The position numbers were made by a program, and so were the translations under genes. A stretch of 64,000 bases of DNA, from assembly GCF_004340465.1 (NCBI RefSeq), contig NZ_SLVV01000007.1:331842-395841 (forward strand). Reading direction: 5' to 3'. How positions within the stretch are numbered: position 1 is the first letter of the stretch; every line of letters starts with the position of its first letter. Positions 52,162 through 61,471 of this stretch are shown here, in pieces. The stretch is from Mesobacillus foraminis. Lineage in GTDB: Bacteria; Bacillota; Bacilli; Bacillales; Cytobacillaceae. Under the pieces are notes generated by a model. The model was not told the DNA's origin. It searched no databases and worked only from the letters and a program-made list of their open reading frames with translations.

Positions 52162-52189
52162 TTTTACTTGAAACGTTTTTCAAGTAAAA
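52162..52189. promoter_or_regulatory. Large palindrome upstream of cccA (possible operator)
   Basis: Perfect 12-base arms TTTTACTTGAAA and TTTCAAGTAAAA around CGTT. Its core TGAAA-CGTT-TTTCA is close to, but not the same as, the CcpA cre consensus. It ends 52 bases before cccA and the right arm gives a TAAAAT hexamer at 52185-52190. The other 250 bases of this gap (51865-52160) show no gene. Confidence 0.6.
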
Positions 52190-52241
52190 TAAAGTTGTTT
52201 GCATTAGTAATTGCAATGATAGTTTACATAAGGAGGGATAG

Positions 52242-52610
52242 ATGTTGAACAGGAATCCAATTATTCCATTCGTACTAATCATGGTTTTCGGAATCGGCTT
52301 AATGTTTTTACTGTCATTTAAGGGTGTTGGTGATTCCAAGGAAATGGCGAAGGAACAAGAAGGCGGAGGCGAAAATACGGAGGAAGTGGCCGATGCCAGT
52401 CCAGAGGAACTTTACCAGCAGAGCTGTATTGGCTGCCATGGTGACCAAATGCAGGGTGTGTCTGGTCCGGCGCTGAAAACAGTTGGAAGTAAATATTCCA
52501 AAGACCAAATCCAGGAAATCCTCGTGAACGGTTTGCCAGGAGGTATGCCAGGGGGCTTAGTATCAGGGAACGAAGAAAAGGTGGCTCAATGGCTGTCTGA
52601 AATGAAATAA
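52242..52610 (+). CDS. cccA: Membrane-bound cytochrome c-550
   Basis: A 122-residue protein with one N-terminal membrane anchor (IIPFVLIMVFGIGLMFLLSF) and an extracytoplasmic c-type heme domain: CIGCH at about residues 62-66 is the CxxCH site, and the Met in the GGMPGG stretch is the likely sixth ligand. It is a small electron carrier to cytochrome oxidase. ATG 52242 has AAGGAGGG upstream; TTG 52245 is also possible. The gene order sigA-cccA-trmK is the same as in B. subtilis. Confidence 0.95.
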   Translation: MLNRNPIIPFVLIMVFGIGLMFLLSFKGVGDSKEMAKEQEGGGENTEEVADASPEELYQQSCIGCHGDQMQGVSGPALKTVGSKYSKDQIQEILVNGLPGGMPGGLVSGNEEKVAQWLSEMK

Positions 52611-52623
52611 ACTCTTTTATCTG

Positions 52624-52654
52624 GTCCTTTGCAACGGCAAAGGACTTTTTTTAT
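52624..52654 (+). terminator. Terminator of cccA
   Basis: GTCCTTTGC / GCAAAGGAC perfect stem with AACG loop and seven T. Confidence 0.92.
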
Positions 52655-52728
52655 AATAAAAAGATGGAATCCATTGTCGAACATAATGTTGGTTAAAAAC
52701 CAGGAAATAGAAGGAAACGGGTGAGTGA

Positions 52729-53436
52729 ATGAATACCGAGAAACTTTCAAAACGTCTTGCGGCTGTTGCAGAATTTATACCTGCAGGCTCTAGGCTGGCT
52801 GATATCGGCTCCGACCATGCATATCTGCCTTGCCATGTCGTGAGGAAAGGAGGGGTTACTTTTGCGGTTGCCGGTGAAGTAGCAGAAGGACCCTACCAAT
52901 CAGCGTTAAAGCAGGTCCGGCTTGAAGGGCTGTCAGACAGTATAGACGTCCGGAAAGGGGATGGGCTGGAAGTGATCCAGAACGGCGAAGTAAACTGTAT
53001 TACAATTGCCGGAATGGGCGGGGCTTTGATTACTTCCATCCTTGAAAAGGGAAAAGATAAATTGGTACAAGTAAAGAAGCTAATCCTTCAGCCTAACATT
53101 GGTGCTTCATCGATCCGAAAATGGCTGCTGGAGAATGACTGGGAATTGGTTTCTGAAAAAATCCTGAAAGAGGATGGGAAAATTTACGAAATACTTGTAG
53201 CGGTGAATGGCGTTCCTGAAGCCCCATACAGCGGGAACAAGGACATGCAGCTCTTATTCGGCCCTTACCTTTTGAAGGAAAGAAATCAAGTATTCCGCGA
53301 GAAATGGGAGCTTGAAAAAATAAACTGGGAAAGGATTCTCACCCAGTTGGAGTCCGCGGAGCAAAATGAAGGGACTCTCAGTAAAAAAGAGGAGATCCTC
53401 ACCAAAATAAAAATGGCGGAGGAGGCATTAGCATGA
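52729..53436 (+). CDS. trmK: tRNA (adenine-22-N1)-methyltransferase TrmK
   Basis: Makes m1A22 in tRNA. The 235-residue protein has the Rossmann motif RLADIGSDHAYLP at about 22-34, and the NCITIAGMGG active-site stretch; the C-terminus is a coiled-coil. It starts with ATG after GGGTGAG. The stop overlaps yqfO (ATGA). Confidence 0.95.
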   Translation: MNTEKLSKRLAAVAEFIPAGSRLADIGSDHAYLPCHVVRKGGVTFAVAGEVAEGPYQSALKQVRLEGLSDSIDVRKGDGLEVIQNGEVNCITIAGMGGALITSILEKGKDKLVQVKKLILQPNIGASSIRKWLLENDWELVSEKILKEDGKIYEILVAVNGVPEAPYSGNKDMQLLFGPYLLKERNQVFREKWELEKINWERILTQLESAEQNEGTLSKKEEILTKIKMAEEALA

Positions 53437-54548
53437 AAAAAGTAAACGGACATGAAATTATTCAGCTCTTTGAACAATTCTCTCCAATGGCATATGCCAT
53501 GGAGGGGGATAAAGTTGGATTGCAGATTGGCTCGCTAAATAAGCCGGTGGAAAATGTCATGATTGCCCTTGATGTCCTGGAAGAAGTCGTTGACGAAGCC
53601 ATTGAAAAGAACGCCGGATTGATTATAGCCCATCATCCTCCGATTTTTAGACCCCTGAAAAAAATTACAGAGGAAACTCCTGCAGGGAGAATGATGATCA
53701 AGCTGATTAAGCATGATATAGCTGTTTATGCGGCCCATACTAATCTGGATGTTGCAAAGGGCGGGGTAAATGATCTTTTGGCATCTGCCCTTGGCTTGAG
53801 AAACACGGAAGTTCTGGTACCTACATATGAAGACAAACTGTTTAAATTAGTGGTCTTTGTTCCAGATGAAGATGCAGAAAAAGTGAGAAAGGCTATTGGG
53901 GATGCTGGAGCAGGATCAATTGGAAACTACAGCCACTGTTCTTTTTCAGGAAATGGAAAGGGTTGTTTCCTGCCTGGCGGTGAAGCCGCGCCGCATATTG
54001 GAGAACCAGGAAAATTCGAGGAAGTCGGAGAAACCCGAATTGAAACCATCTTCCCCAAGAGTAAACAAAGGAGAGTCATACAAGCTATGCTTAAGGCACA
54101 TCCCTATGAAGAAGTTGCCTATGATCTATACCCTTTGGAAAATAAAGGGGAGGAGCTGGGGCTGGGACGTGTCGGCCTGATTGATGAAATGAACCTGAAG
54201 GACTTTGCTGAACACATAAAAAAAGTGTTGGATGTCAAAGCAGTGCGGGTCACCGGAGATTTGAACGCTAAAATAAAAAAAGTAGCAGTTCTTGGGGGAG
54301 ACGGCAATAAATATTTCATGCAGGCAAAATTCCATGGGGCGGACGTATATGTGACGGGCGATCTATATTATCATACTGCACATGATGCGATGATGGCGGG
54401 GTTGAACATTATTGATCCAGGGCATAATATCGAAAAGGTCATGAAGGCTGGAGTAAGCCGCATCATGGCAAATATGTCCCGTGAAAAAAGCTATGATGTA
54501 AAGTACTTTCCATCGGAAGTTCATACAGATCCTTTTACCTTTATTTAA
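53433..54548 (+). CDS. yqfO: Nif3-like dinuclear metal protein YqfO
   Basis: A 371-residue protein of the Nif3/DUF34 family, hexameric with two metals per site: HHPPIF and HTNLDVAKGG provide His/Asp ligands, with further ligands near YTGDLYYHTAHD-like VTGDLYYHTAHDA and DPGHNIEK. Residues about 125-230 form the inserted CutA1/PII-like domain. Function is not settled; a GTP cyclohydrolase-type label is a known mis-annotation. Coupled to trmK. Confidence 0.94.
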   Translation: MKKVNGHEIIQLFEQFSPMAYAMEGDKVGLQIGSLNKPVENVMIALDVLEEVVDEAIEKNAGLIIAHHPPIFRPLKKITEETPAGRMMIKLIKHDIAVYAAHTNLDVAKGGVNDLLASALGLRNTEVLVPTYEDKLFKLVVFVPDEDAEKVRKAIGDAGAGSIGNYSHCSFSGNGKGCFLPGGEAAPHIGEPGKFEEVGETRIETIFPKSKQRRVIQAMLKAHPYEEVAYDLYPLENKGEELGLGRVGLIDEMNLKDFAEHIKKVLDVKAVRVTGDLNAKIKKVAVLGGDGNKYFMQAKFHGADVYVTGDLYYHTAHDAMMAGLNIIDPGHNIEKVMKAGVSRIMANMSREKSYDVKYFPSEVHTDPFTFI

Positions 54549-54552
54549 AAAA

Positions 54553-54584
54553 AAACCCATTCCAGAGCTGGAATGGGTTTTATT
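54553..54584. terminator. Bidirectional terminator between yqfO and ispH
   Basis: AAACCCATTCCA / TGGAATGGGTTT perfect stem with GAGC loop, between A and T rich ends. Confidence 0.92.
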
Positions 54585-55529
54585 CTATATTTTCTTTTTA
54601 ACTTTAGGCAAAATTTTAGCCAGCGGCACTTTCTTTTCTCTGGTCCACGTATGTTGGTCCCCTGGATCATATTGCTCAAGGAAGGTGATGACTTCCTTGG
54701 TTATAGGGGTTGGAGTTGAGGCTCCTGCCGTTACTGCTACTGTTTCAGCACCCTTTAGCCACGCGAGATCCAGTTCGGAAATATCAGCAATGCGGTAGGC
54801 TCTAGTGGAGGCAATTTCCTCGGATACTTGTGCCAGTCGATTAGAATTATTGCTCTTGGGATCTCCAACAACAATCAGCACATCAGCTGCTTTTGCCTGT
54901 TCAGCAACAGCTTCCTGGCGTACCTGGGTGGCCATGCAGATTTCGCGATGGACTTCCACCTCCGGGTATTTTTCTGTAACTTTACTCATGATATCAGCAA
55001 CGTCCCATTGACTCATTGTAGTCTGGTTCGTAGCGATCAGCTTATCAGCTGGCAGGGCAAGGCTCTCTACATCCTCCAGCGTCTCAACCAGATGAACCTT
55101 GTCAGGTGCAACACCAACGGCGCCTTCGGGTTCCGGATGCCCTTTCTTGCCGATATAAATAACATGGAATCCTTCCTGCACTTTTTCTCTGATAAGATCA
55201 TGCGTCCTGGTTACGTCAGGGCAAGTTGCATCAATCGCCACCAAGCCTTTTCTTGCGGCAATCTCCCTAACTTCCGGTGAAATTCCATGGGCGGTAAATA
55301 TTACTGTCCCTTCATTTACTTTTTCAAGAATTTCTTTGCGGTTGCTGCCATCGAGGGTGATGATTCCTTCCTCGGCAAATGCATCGGTAACATGCTTGTT
55401 ATGGACAATCATGCCTAAAATATAAATAGGCCTGGGTAAACTTTTATCTAGAGCCGCGTTACGGGCTATTACCATGGCATCAACAACACCATAACAATAA
55501 CCTCGCGGTGAAATTTTAATTACATTCAT
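54585..55529 (-). CDS. ispH: 4-hydroxy-3-methylbut-2-enyl diphosphate reductase
   Basis: Last enzyme of the MEP isoprenoid pathway, an iron-sulfur protein giving IPP and DMAPP. Three cluster cysteines are seen: Cys12 in PRGYCYGV, one in DATCPDV and one in [18 protein letters not shown] binds substrate phosphate. The 314 residues are normal for the Gram-positive type. GGAGG precedes the ATG. It has a strong promoter. Confidence 0.97.
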   Translation of the reverse strand: MNVIKISPRGYCYGVVDAMVIARNAALDKSLPRPIYILGMIVHNKHVTDAFAEEGIITLDGSNRKEILEKVNEGTVIFTAHGISPEVREIAARKGLVAIDATCPDVTRTHDLIREKVQEGFHVIYIGKKGHPEPEGAVGVAPDKVHLVETLEDVESLALPADKLIATNQTTMSQWDVADIMSKVTEKYPEVEVHREICMATQVRQEAVAEQAKAADVLIVVGDPKSNNSNRLAQVSEEIASTRAYRIADISELDLAWLKGAETVAVTAGASTPTPITKEVITFLEQYDPGDQHTWTREKKVPLAKILPKVKKKI

Positions 55530-55569
55530 TAATCTTCCTCCTGGAGATACTCTGTTTCTATATGTTTCT

Positions 55570-55598
55570 ATTATAGTAAACTAGAAAACAGAATACAA
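55570..55598 (-). promoter_or_regulatory. Sigma-A promoter of ispH
   Basis: On the minus strand TTGTAT (55598-55593), 17-base spacer, TATAAT (55575-55570), 41 bases before the ispH start. Confidence 0.85.
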
Positions 55599-55632
55599 AA
55601 GACTTTATTTCCAGCAGGTGGTTTGTCAAATT

Positions 55633-56238
55633 TTAAATAAATAACTTTGGCCGTGAATCTTTCACTTTTAGTTTGGCGGTCTCTTCCGCAGGACTTGTAG
55701 GGGGAATGTCTTCTTTGCGTTCAGGCGTTTTCACTTTTTTTGCTGATGGTTTATCTGGTTTAGTTTCAGGTTCGTTTTCTTCCTCTTGATCGGGAAGATC
55801 CTTTAACCCTCTGTACAATTTCCACATCGCAGGCAGGTTCCTTACAAGGGGGCCATATTGCTGGATCATGGGTCCAACTGACTGCGCCGTTTTTAATACT
55901 TGCTGTGTGTTGTTTAAAAACCCATTAAGTGCACCGGGATTTGTAAGGGTCTGAAGCAATCCTCCTTTTGAAGCGCTGCGCTGGCCAAGGACAAAGCCGT
56001 TCATGCCAGCCCCATTTCCAGCTCCATGTTGAGTTCCCTTGCCAAGCAATTTGGCGAGAATTCCTCCCTTCCTCGCCGGCTGGGCTGGCCGCATTCCCAT
56101 CATAGGGCCCATCCGATATTGGGGGGGTCTCATTTGTCCGAAAAGCTGGCGTCCTGGTCCCGGTCCCATCTGACGGTGAAACGGACCGCCATAGCGAGGA
56201 CCATAACCGTTATATGGTGTGCGAGGTCCTGGATACAT
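55633..56238 (-). CDS. yqfQ: YqfQ family protein (VrrA/YqfQ-like)
   Basis: A 201-residue protein with an N-terminal Gly/Pro/Arg/Tyr-rich region (YPGPRTPYNGYGPRYGG), a central conserved helical part (GGLLQTLTNPGALNGFLNN; MWKLYRGLKDLPD) and a charged tail. These fit the YqfQ family (VrrA in the B. cereus group, a sporulation-linked protein). GGAGGAAAAAG precedes the ATG. No terminator separates it from ispH downstream. Confidence 0.85.
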   Translation of the reverse strand: MYPGPRTPYNGYGPRYGGPFHRQMGPGPGRQLFGQMRPPQYRMGPMMGMRPAQPARKGGILAKLLGKGTQHGAGNGAGMNGFVLGQRSASKGGLLQTLTNPGALNGFLNNTQQVLKTAQSVGPMIQQYGPLVRNLPAMWKLYRGLKDLPDQEEENEPETKPDKPSAKKVKTPERKEDIPPTSPAEETAKLKVKDSRPKLFI

Positions 56239-56459
56239 TCTTTTTCCTCCTTTTCAATTATCTCTTCTGTCTAGAATATGCTATGGGATAAATTTGGTTT
56301 AGAAAATTCCTATCAAAGCATGACAACGAAGCGAAATAAAAGGTTTTTTTAGCAAAATTGGAGATTTTTACGATTGTTTATTATAATAACAGGATGACTA
56401 CCCTTTATAATCAGAAGGCAGGCATAACTCCAAGAAAAAGAAGCAAAAGGAGCTTACAG

Positions 56460-57776
56460 ATGAATTCAACCAAATTTGAAAAATATAATTTAAAGCCATT
56501 TATTCTCGATGCGGTCAAGGAACTTGGCTTTGTTGAGCCTACTGAAATACAGGATAAGCTAATCCCTGTCATTGGAAGAGGGGAAAGTGCAATTGGTCAA
56601 TCACAAACAGGCACCGGGAAAACGCATGCTTATCTCTTGCCGATCATCAATAAAATTAATCCATCCTTAAATGAGGTACAAGCTGTTATTTCTGCTCCGA
56701 CAAGGGAACTTGCCAATCAGATTTACCAGGAAGTTTTAAAGGTGGCTGCGCATGCTCCGGAAAATGAACAAATTACTGCGCGCTGTTTCATTGGGGGAAC
56801 CGATAAGTTAAGGGCGATCGAAAAACTAAAGATTCAGCCGCATATTGTCATTGGAACACCAGGCAGAATTAATGATTTGGTGAAAGAACAGGCTTTATTC
56901 CTTCATAAAGCGTCTTTCCTGGTTGTGGATGAGGCGGATTTAATGCTGGATATGGGTTTCATTCATGATGTAGACCAGTTTGCTTCAAGAATGCCTGAGA
57001 AATTGCAAATGCTTGTCTTCTCGGCAACCATTCCCGAGAAACTGAAACCTTTCTTGAAGAAGTATATGGAAAATCCTAAATATATTCAGGTTGACCCTAA
57101 AAAGGCGGCAGCTGAAAAGATTGATCATTATATCATGCCTGCCCGTCACAGAAATAAAGTCAGCCTTGTCCATTCCGCTTTAGATGCCTACAACCCATAT
57201 TTGGCGATCGTCTTTACTAATACTAAGAAAAAAGCGGATGAAGTGGCGGATGGCCTCATAGCCCAGGGAGTCAAGGTTGGGAGAATTCATGGAGATTTAA
57301 CTCCTCGCGAACGAAAAAGAGTCATGAAGCAAATCAAGGATCTTGAATATCAGTACCTTGTTGCAACCGATCTGGCTGCAAGAGGAATTGATATTGAAGG
57401 AGTGAGCCATGTCATCAATTACGAGCTTCCGACAGACCTGGATTTTTACATCCACAGGGTTGGAAGAACAGCTCGTGCCGGGTATTCAGGCATCGCTTTG
57501 ACTATTTATGAGAACTCCGACGAGGATGCTCTGAACAGACTTGAAAAAATGGGTGTACAGTTCACTAATGTCGATCTTCAAAAGGGAGAAATGGTGGAGA
57601 TCGGTGAACGCAATAAACGCAAGAAACGGCAAAGACAGGAAGACGAAGTGGAAGCCAAGGCAAAATCAATGGTAAGAAAACCGCAAAAAGTAAAACCTGG
57701 CTATAAGAAAAAGATGCAGGCTGATGTCGCTAAAATAAAAAAACGGGCCAAGAGGCTTCAAAATAAAAATAAATAA
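56460..57776 (+). CDS. cshB: DEAD-box RNA helicase CshB
   Basis: Cold-shock RNA helicase of 438 residues. Motifs: Q motif around FVEPTEIQ, I QTGTGKT, Ia PTRELANQ, Ib TPGR, II DEAD, III SAT, V ATDLAARGIDI, VI HRVGRTARAG; a Lys/Arg-rich tail follows. The ORF opens at 56358, but AAAAGGAG suits ATG 56460 and gives the family length. TATAAT at 56382-56387, with TTGGAG at 56358-56363, may be its promoter. Confidence 0.97.
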   Translation: MNSTKFEKYNLKPFILDAVKELGFVEPTEIQDKLIPVIGRGESAIGQSQTGTGKTHAYLLPIINKINPSLNEVQAVISAPTRELANQIYQEVLKVAAHAPENEQITARCFIGGTDKLRAIEKLKIQPHIVIGTPGRINDLVKEQALFLHKASFLVVDEADLMLDMGFIHDVDQFASRMPEKLQMLVFSATIPEKLKPFLKKYMENPKYIQVDPKKAAAEKIDHYIMPARHRNKVSLVHSALDAYNPYLAIVFTNTKKKADEVADGLIAQGVKVGRIHGDLTPRERKRVMKQIKDLEYQYLVATDLAARGIDIEGVSHVINYELPTDLDFYIHRVGRTARAGYSGIALTIYENSDEDALNRLEKMGVQFTNVDLQKGEMVEIGERNKRKKRQRQEDEVEAKAKSMVRKPQKVKPGYKKKMQADVAKIKKRAKRLQNKNK

Positions 57777-57796
57777 AGTAAATGGGGGGATATGTA

Positions 57797-58690
57797 ATGG
57801 TGAAAATTGGTTCGCATGTGTCCATGAGCGGAAAAAAAATGCTGCTGGCAGCGAGTGAAGAAGCAGTTTCATATGGTGCCAACACGTTTATGATCTATAC
57901 AGGTGCTCCACAAAATACAAGAAGGAAAAAAATAGAGGATTTAAACATAGAGGCAGGCAGAAGGCATATGGAGGAGAATGGAATAGACGAAATTGTCGTA
58001 CATGCTCCTTATATTATCAACATCGGAAATTCTTCAAATCCAGATACATTTGATTTGGGCGTTCGTTTTCTGCGAAGCGAGATTGAGCGAACCGAAGCAA
58101 TCGGCGCCAAACAGATTGTCCTGCATCCAGGCGCGCATGTCGGTGCAGGAACGGAAATTGGCATAAAGAAAATAGTTGAGGGCCTGAATGAAGTATTGAC
58201 TGGAAAGGAAAACCTTCAAATTGCTTTGGAAACAATGGCCGGAAAAGGGTCTGAGTGCGGGAAATCGTTTGAAGAACTGGCAATGATCATGGATGGTGTC
58301 ATTTATAGCGATAAATTATCAGTATGCTTTGACACCTGCCATACCCACGACGCAGGATATAATATTGTTGAAGACTTTGACGGGGTGCTAAATGAGTTTG
58401 ATAAAGTAATCGGAATTGAGCGCCTGAAGGTCCTCCATATTAATGATAGTAAGAATGCGGTCGGCATGAGGAAAGACCGGCATGAAAATATAGGATTTGG
58501 CCATATCGGGTTTGACGCTTTGAGTTATATTGTCCATCACCCACAGCTTGAAAACATTCCGAAAATCCTTGAAACACCTTTCGTGGGTGAAGATAAAAAT
58601 AGTAAAAAACCGCCGTATGCACATGAAATTGAAATGCTGAAGAATAAAAAATTCGAGGAAAACCTGCTTGATTTCATCCTGCAGGCATAA
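57797..58690 (+). CDS. nfo: Deoxyribonuclease IV (AP endonuclease)
   Basis: Cuts DNA 5' to abasic sites in base excision repair. The 297-residue TIM barrel has the three-zinc site of the family: [59 protein letters not shown] and ETPF. GGGGGGA precedes ATG 57797, so the earlier ATG 57782 is not used. Paired with cshB, as in B. subtilis. Confidence 0.97.
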   Translation: MVKIGSHVSMSGKKMLLAASEEAVSYGANTFMIYTGAPQNTRRKKIEDLNIEAGRRHMEENGIDEIVVHAPYIINIGNSSNPDTFDLGVRFLRSEIERTEAIGAKQIVLHPGAHVGAGTEIGIKKIVEGLNEVLTGKENLQIALETMAGKGSECGKSFEELAMIMDGVIYSDKLSVCFDTCHTHDAGYNIVEDFDGVLNEFDKVIGIERLKVLHINDSKNAVGMRKDRHENIGFGHIGFDALSYIVHHPQLENIPKILETPFVGEDKNSKKPPYAHEIEMLKNKKFEENLLDFILQA

Positions 58691-58701
58691 GAATGTAAGA
58701 G

Positions 58702-58737
58702 AAAAAGAGCTGCCGCCCGGTGGGCGCAGCTCTTTTT
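58702..58737. terminator. Bidirectional terminator between nfo and the DUF2624 gene
   Basis: AAAAAGAGCTGC / GCAGCTCTTTTT with inner GCCC/GGGC, A and T runs on both sides. Confidence 0.93.
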
Positions 58738-58772
58738 ACCATCGAAGGCAAATAAAACTAAGTACGTTTAGG

Positions 58773-59030
58773 CTATTGTTTGGTAAACTGGATAAAGAGC
58801 TTATTCACTTCTTTGGCCGTTTCGGGCCCGGCAATTTTGGCAATCTCTTTAATGAGAGCGATACGCTCCTTGTCCTCAAAAATATTGACCTTTTTACCTC
58901 TTAAGTATTCTGCGATTTTTTTTGCCTGCCCCTTGCTGATTGAAATTTGAAACTGGGAGGCATACTTCATCAGCTCTTCACCGGTGATAGTACTTACTTT
59001 ATGATTAATGATGTTTTCAAAAATTTTCAT
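58773..59030 (-). CDS. yqfT: DUF2624 family protein (YqfT)
   Basis: An 85-residue helical, lysine-rich protein (MKIFENIINHKVSTITGEEL; SISKGQAKKIAEYLRGK). It fits DUF2624/YqfT by sequence and by place between nfo and the zinc operon; function unknown. The frame opens 17 codons upstream, but AGAGGAGTG suits ATG 59030. Confidence 0.88.
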   Translation of the reverse strand: MKIFENIINHKVSTITGEELMKYASQFQISISKGQAKKIAEYLRGKKVNIFEDKERIALIKEIAKIAGPETAKEVNKLFIQFTKQ

Positions 59031-59127
59031 TCTCATCACTCCTCTTTGTAGAGTATGAGGCCACTTCGTGAATCGTGACATAAAAATTCAGGAGTTAATT
59101 TAAAAGGAACCTCGAAGTTTCTTTTTA

Positions 59128-59156
59128 TTTACTTTTATGCTTCGGTGATGTATACT
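59128..59156 (+). promoter_or_regulatory. Sigma-A promoter of the zinc uptake operon
   Basis: TTTACT at 59128-59133, 17-base spacer, TATACT at 59151-59156; the Zur box starts 10 bases later. Confidence 0.75.
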
Positions 59157-59165
59157 TCTTGAAGT

Positions 59166-59186
59166 AAATCGTAACGATTCTTATTT
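59166..59186. promoter_or_regulatory. Zur box
   Basis: The 21 bases match 16 of the 20 fixed positions of the B. subtilis Zur consensus (AAATCGTAAT N ATTACGATTT); the left half AAATCGTAA is exact, the right half weaker. It covers the likely transcription start, so zinc-loaded Zur, encoded in the same operon, should repress. Confidence 0.85.
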
Positions 59187-59201
59187 TTGTGGGTGGTAAA
59201 A

Positions 59202-59987
59202 GTGAAAAATATAAGGCCAATTATTGAAATAAACCATTTATCTTACCGGTATGAAAGGGAAAATGTTCTTGAAGATATAAATTTGATTGTTCATAAAGGC
59301 GCCTTCCTGGGAATCGTAGGACCGAATGGATCTGGGAAATCAACCCTGTTAAAACTTATTTTGGGTCTGCTGAGACCGCAAAACGGGGAGATAAGGCTAT
59401 TTGGCGAAGATATAAAACAGTTTAAAGATCAACATAAAATTGGATTTGTTTCCCAAAAAGCAAACTCATTTAATTCAGGCTTTCCTGCAACTGTATATGA
59501 GGTAGTTTCAAGCGGGTTAACGAAGAAAATCGGGATGCTTCGGTTCCATAAGAACGAGGATTCATTGAAGATAAAAAAAGCCATCGCAGCTGTCGGAATG
59601 GAGAAATTCGTCGATAGGAATATTGGAGAGCTCTCTGGAGGCCAGCAGCAAAGAGTGTTCATTGCCAGAGCGTTGGTCAGTGACCCGGAATTGCTGATCC
59701 TTGATGAACCTACAGTGGGAGTCGATGCAGAAAATGTCCATTCCTTTTATGAAATGCTGTCCAAACTAAATCGCGATGGAATAACGTTAATAATGGTCAC
59801 CCACGATATCGGGGCCATTTCGGATAAAGTAACAAATGTAGCTTGCTTAAATAAAGCTCTTCACTTCCATGGCACTTCCCATGAGTTTGAAACCGAGAAG
59901 ACCAATGGAATGTCTGATATTTACGGCCATGGCGTTCATCTTCTAAATCATGATCATCATCATGAGCATGAGGGGGCACAGCTGTGA
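59202..59987 (+). CDS. znuC: Zinc ABC transporter ATP-binding protein
   Basis: Cytoplasmic ATPase of a high-affinity zinc importer. The 261 residues have Walker A GPNGSGKST, Q-loop GFVSQK, signature LSGGQQQRV, Walker B LLILDEPTVGVD and the H-loop His in MVTHD; the C-terminus is His-rich (HDHHHEHEG), fitting metal handling. TTG 59187 is in frame, but GGGTGG suits GTG 59202. In B. subtilis the gene is in the zur operon. No gene for the solute-binding protein (znuA) is here. Confidence 0.95.
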   Translation: MKNIRPIIEINHLSYRYERENVLEDINLIVHKGAFLGIVGPNGSGKSTLLKLILGLLRPQNGEIRLFGEDIKQFKDQHKIGFVSQKANSFNSGFPATVYEVVSSGLTKKIGMLRFHKNEDSLKIKKAIAAVGMEKFVDRNIGELSGGQQQRVFIARALVSDPELLILDEPTVGVDAENVHSFYEMLSKLNRDGITLIMVTHDIGAISDKVTNVACLNKALHFHGTSHEFETEKTNGMSDIYGHGVHLLNHDHHHEHEGAQL

Positions 59988-60826
59988 TTTCAGGTATCCT
60001 GCAGTATGAATTCCTCCAAAATGCATTCTTTTCCGGAATTATTATCGGGTTAATTGCTCCATTGCTCGGTGTGTTCATTGTTGTCCGCAGGCTGTCGCTT
60101 ATAGCGGATGCGCTGAGCCATGTTGCATTGGCAGGAATCGCAGCAAGTTTGTTCATGGGAAAAAACTTCGCCTTTTTCAGCGGCCTGAACCCGCTCTATA
60201 TGGGTATGGCTTTTTCAGTTGGAGGGGCTATCTTTATCGAAAAGCTCAGAACCGTCTACAAGCACTATCAGGAGCTTGCGATACCAATCATCCTTTCGGG
60301 TGGAATTGGCCTCAGTGTCATTTTTATATCACTTGCGGATGGTTTTAATACAGATTTGTTCAGTTATTTATTCGGAAGTGTCAGTGCTGTTAGCAGAGCG
60401 GATTTATGGACGATCATCGCAATAAGTATCTTTGTGTTGCTAACTATTTTCCTGATGTATAAGGAATTATTTTTATTATCCTTTGACGAGGAATATGCAA
60501 AAGCTACTGGCATTGCAGCCAAAACGATCCATTTCATCTTTATTGTGATGGTTGCACTTGTCATCGCAGCATCAATGAGAGTGGTTGGGATCCTTTTGGT
60601 CTCCTCATTGATGACATTGCCTGTTGCTGCCAGCATTAGGCTTTCTCGCGGATTTAAACAAACGATTTTGTTTTCAGTTATCTTTGGTGAAGCGTCTGTT
60701 ATTGGCGGACTGTTCCTATCCTATTACCTGGACTTGGCTCCAGGAGGCACGATTGTGATGATTGCCGTATTAATTCTATTGGTTACAGTCCTGATAAAAA
60801 AGCTCTCCAATCTGAGAGCTGTTTAA
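59984..60826 (+). CDS. znuB: Zinc ABC transporter permease
   Basis: Integral membrane component of the ABC-3 family, 280 residues, with about eight to nine hydrophobic helices and the family motif SLIADALSHVALAGIA near residue 40. GTG start overlaps the znuC stop by 4 bases, so the proteins are made together. The next gene, zur, begins 14 bases later. Confidence 0.95.
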   Translation: MISGILQYEFLQNAFFSGIIIGLIAPLLGVFIVVRRLSLIADALSHVALAGIAASLFMGKNFAFFSGLNPLYMGMAFSVGGAIFIEKLRTVYKHYQELAIPIILSGGIGLSVIFISLADGFNTDLFSYLFGSVSAVSRADLWTIIAISIFVLLTIFLMYKELFLLSFDEEYAKATGIAAKTIHFIFIVMVALVIAASMRVVGILLVSSLMTLPVAASIRLSRGFKQTILFSVIFGEASVIGGLFLSYYLDLAPGGTIVMIAVLILLVTVLIKKLSNLRAV

Positions 60827-60840
60827 CGGGGTGAAAATAC

Positions 60841-61254
60841 ATGAATGTAGATGAAGCAATGGGCCTATTAAAAGATCGAGGCTTTAAGCATACTGGCAAA
60901 AGAGAAGAGATGCTTCAATTGTTTTCTGACAGTGAAAAGTATTTAACGGCCCGGGATGTTCTAGAGAAAATGAAAGGCCAGTATCCCGGTTTAAGCTTTG
61001 ATACCATCTATCGAAATCTCTCGGTATTTGTAGATTTGGGCATTCTTGAGATGACTGAGCTGTCAGGTGAGAAGCACTTCCGCTTTACTTGTTCACATGA
61101 CATGCACCATCATCATTTTATTTGTCTCGAGTGCGGAAAGACAAAGGAAATAGAGACCTGCCCGATGAGTGCCCTTAGTGAAAATCTGAAAGGGTATGAT
61201 GTTTCCGGGCATAAATTTGAAATTTACGGAAAATGCCCGGAATGTCTAAATTGA
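60841..61254 (+). CDS. zur: Zinc-responsive Fur-family repressor Zur
   Basis: DNA-binding repressor of zinc uptake genes, 137 residues. The winged helix covers residues 1-80 ([19 protein letters not shown] is the recognition region). Two CxxC pairs (CLEC and CPEC) form the structural zinc site; HDMHHHHF and HKFE supply the regulatory site. Position after znuB, behind a Zur box, identifies it as Zur rather than Fur or PerR. Confidence 0.95.
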   Translation: MNVDEAMGLLKDRGFKHTGKREEMLQLFSDSEKYLTARDVLEKMKGQYPGLSFDTIYRNLSVFVDLGILEMTELSGEKHFRFTCSHDMHHHHFICLECGKTKEIETCPMSALSENLKGYDVSGHKFEIYGKCPECLN

Positions 61255-61317
61255 GCTGGGGTTTTCCGGGAGTGAGTAAAGTTATGGGTATAAAGGAAGA
61301 AAATTAAATTTGCGCTA

Positions 61318-61370
61318 TTGAAAAGGGGATGTCCAAATGTCACGTAAAGCGACTTTTTGGCTCCTTTTTT
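61318..61370 (+). terminator. Possible terminator after zur
   Basis: AAAAGG ... CCAAA pairs with TTTTGG ... CCTTTTTT with inner GTC/GAC; interrupted, so uncertain. It overlaps the start of a short ORF. Confidence 0.45.
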
Positions 61371-61471
61371 CATTTCTGCTAAAAAACACAAAAATTTTTC
61401 AGTCTTTCCAAATGTTACCATCCATAGCAATTCCCCGGGAAGCCAGTTACACTGGACATACTGAAAAGTAG
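61337..61471 (+). CDS. Possible 44-residue hydrophobic peptide
   Basis: ATG 61337 with AGGGGA 9 bases upstream encodes 44 residues with a basic start and a hydrophobic stretch (MSRKATFWLLFSFLLKN), ending at TAG 61471. The stop codon lies in the stem of an intrinsic terminator (61466-61495), as for real 3' ends. I recognise no family, and no promoter is evident, so it may be a chance frame between zur and yqfW. Confidence 0.3.
   Translation: MSRKATFWLLFSFLLKNTKIFQSFQMLPSIAIPREASYTGHTEK

Noticed and set aside
52162..52189. Palindrome as an intrinsic terminator
   Set aside because: No T run follows on either strand and no gene ends there; sigA already has a terminator at 51819-51864.
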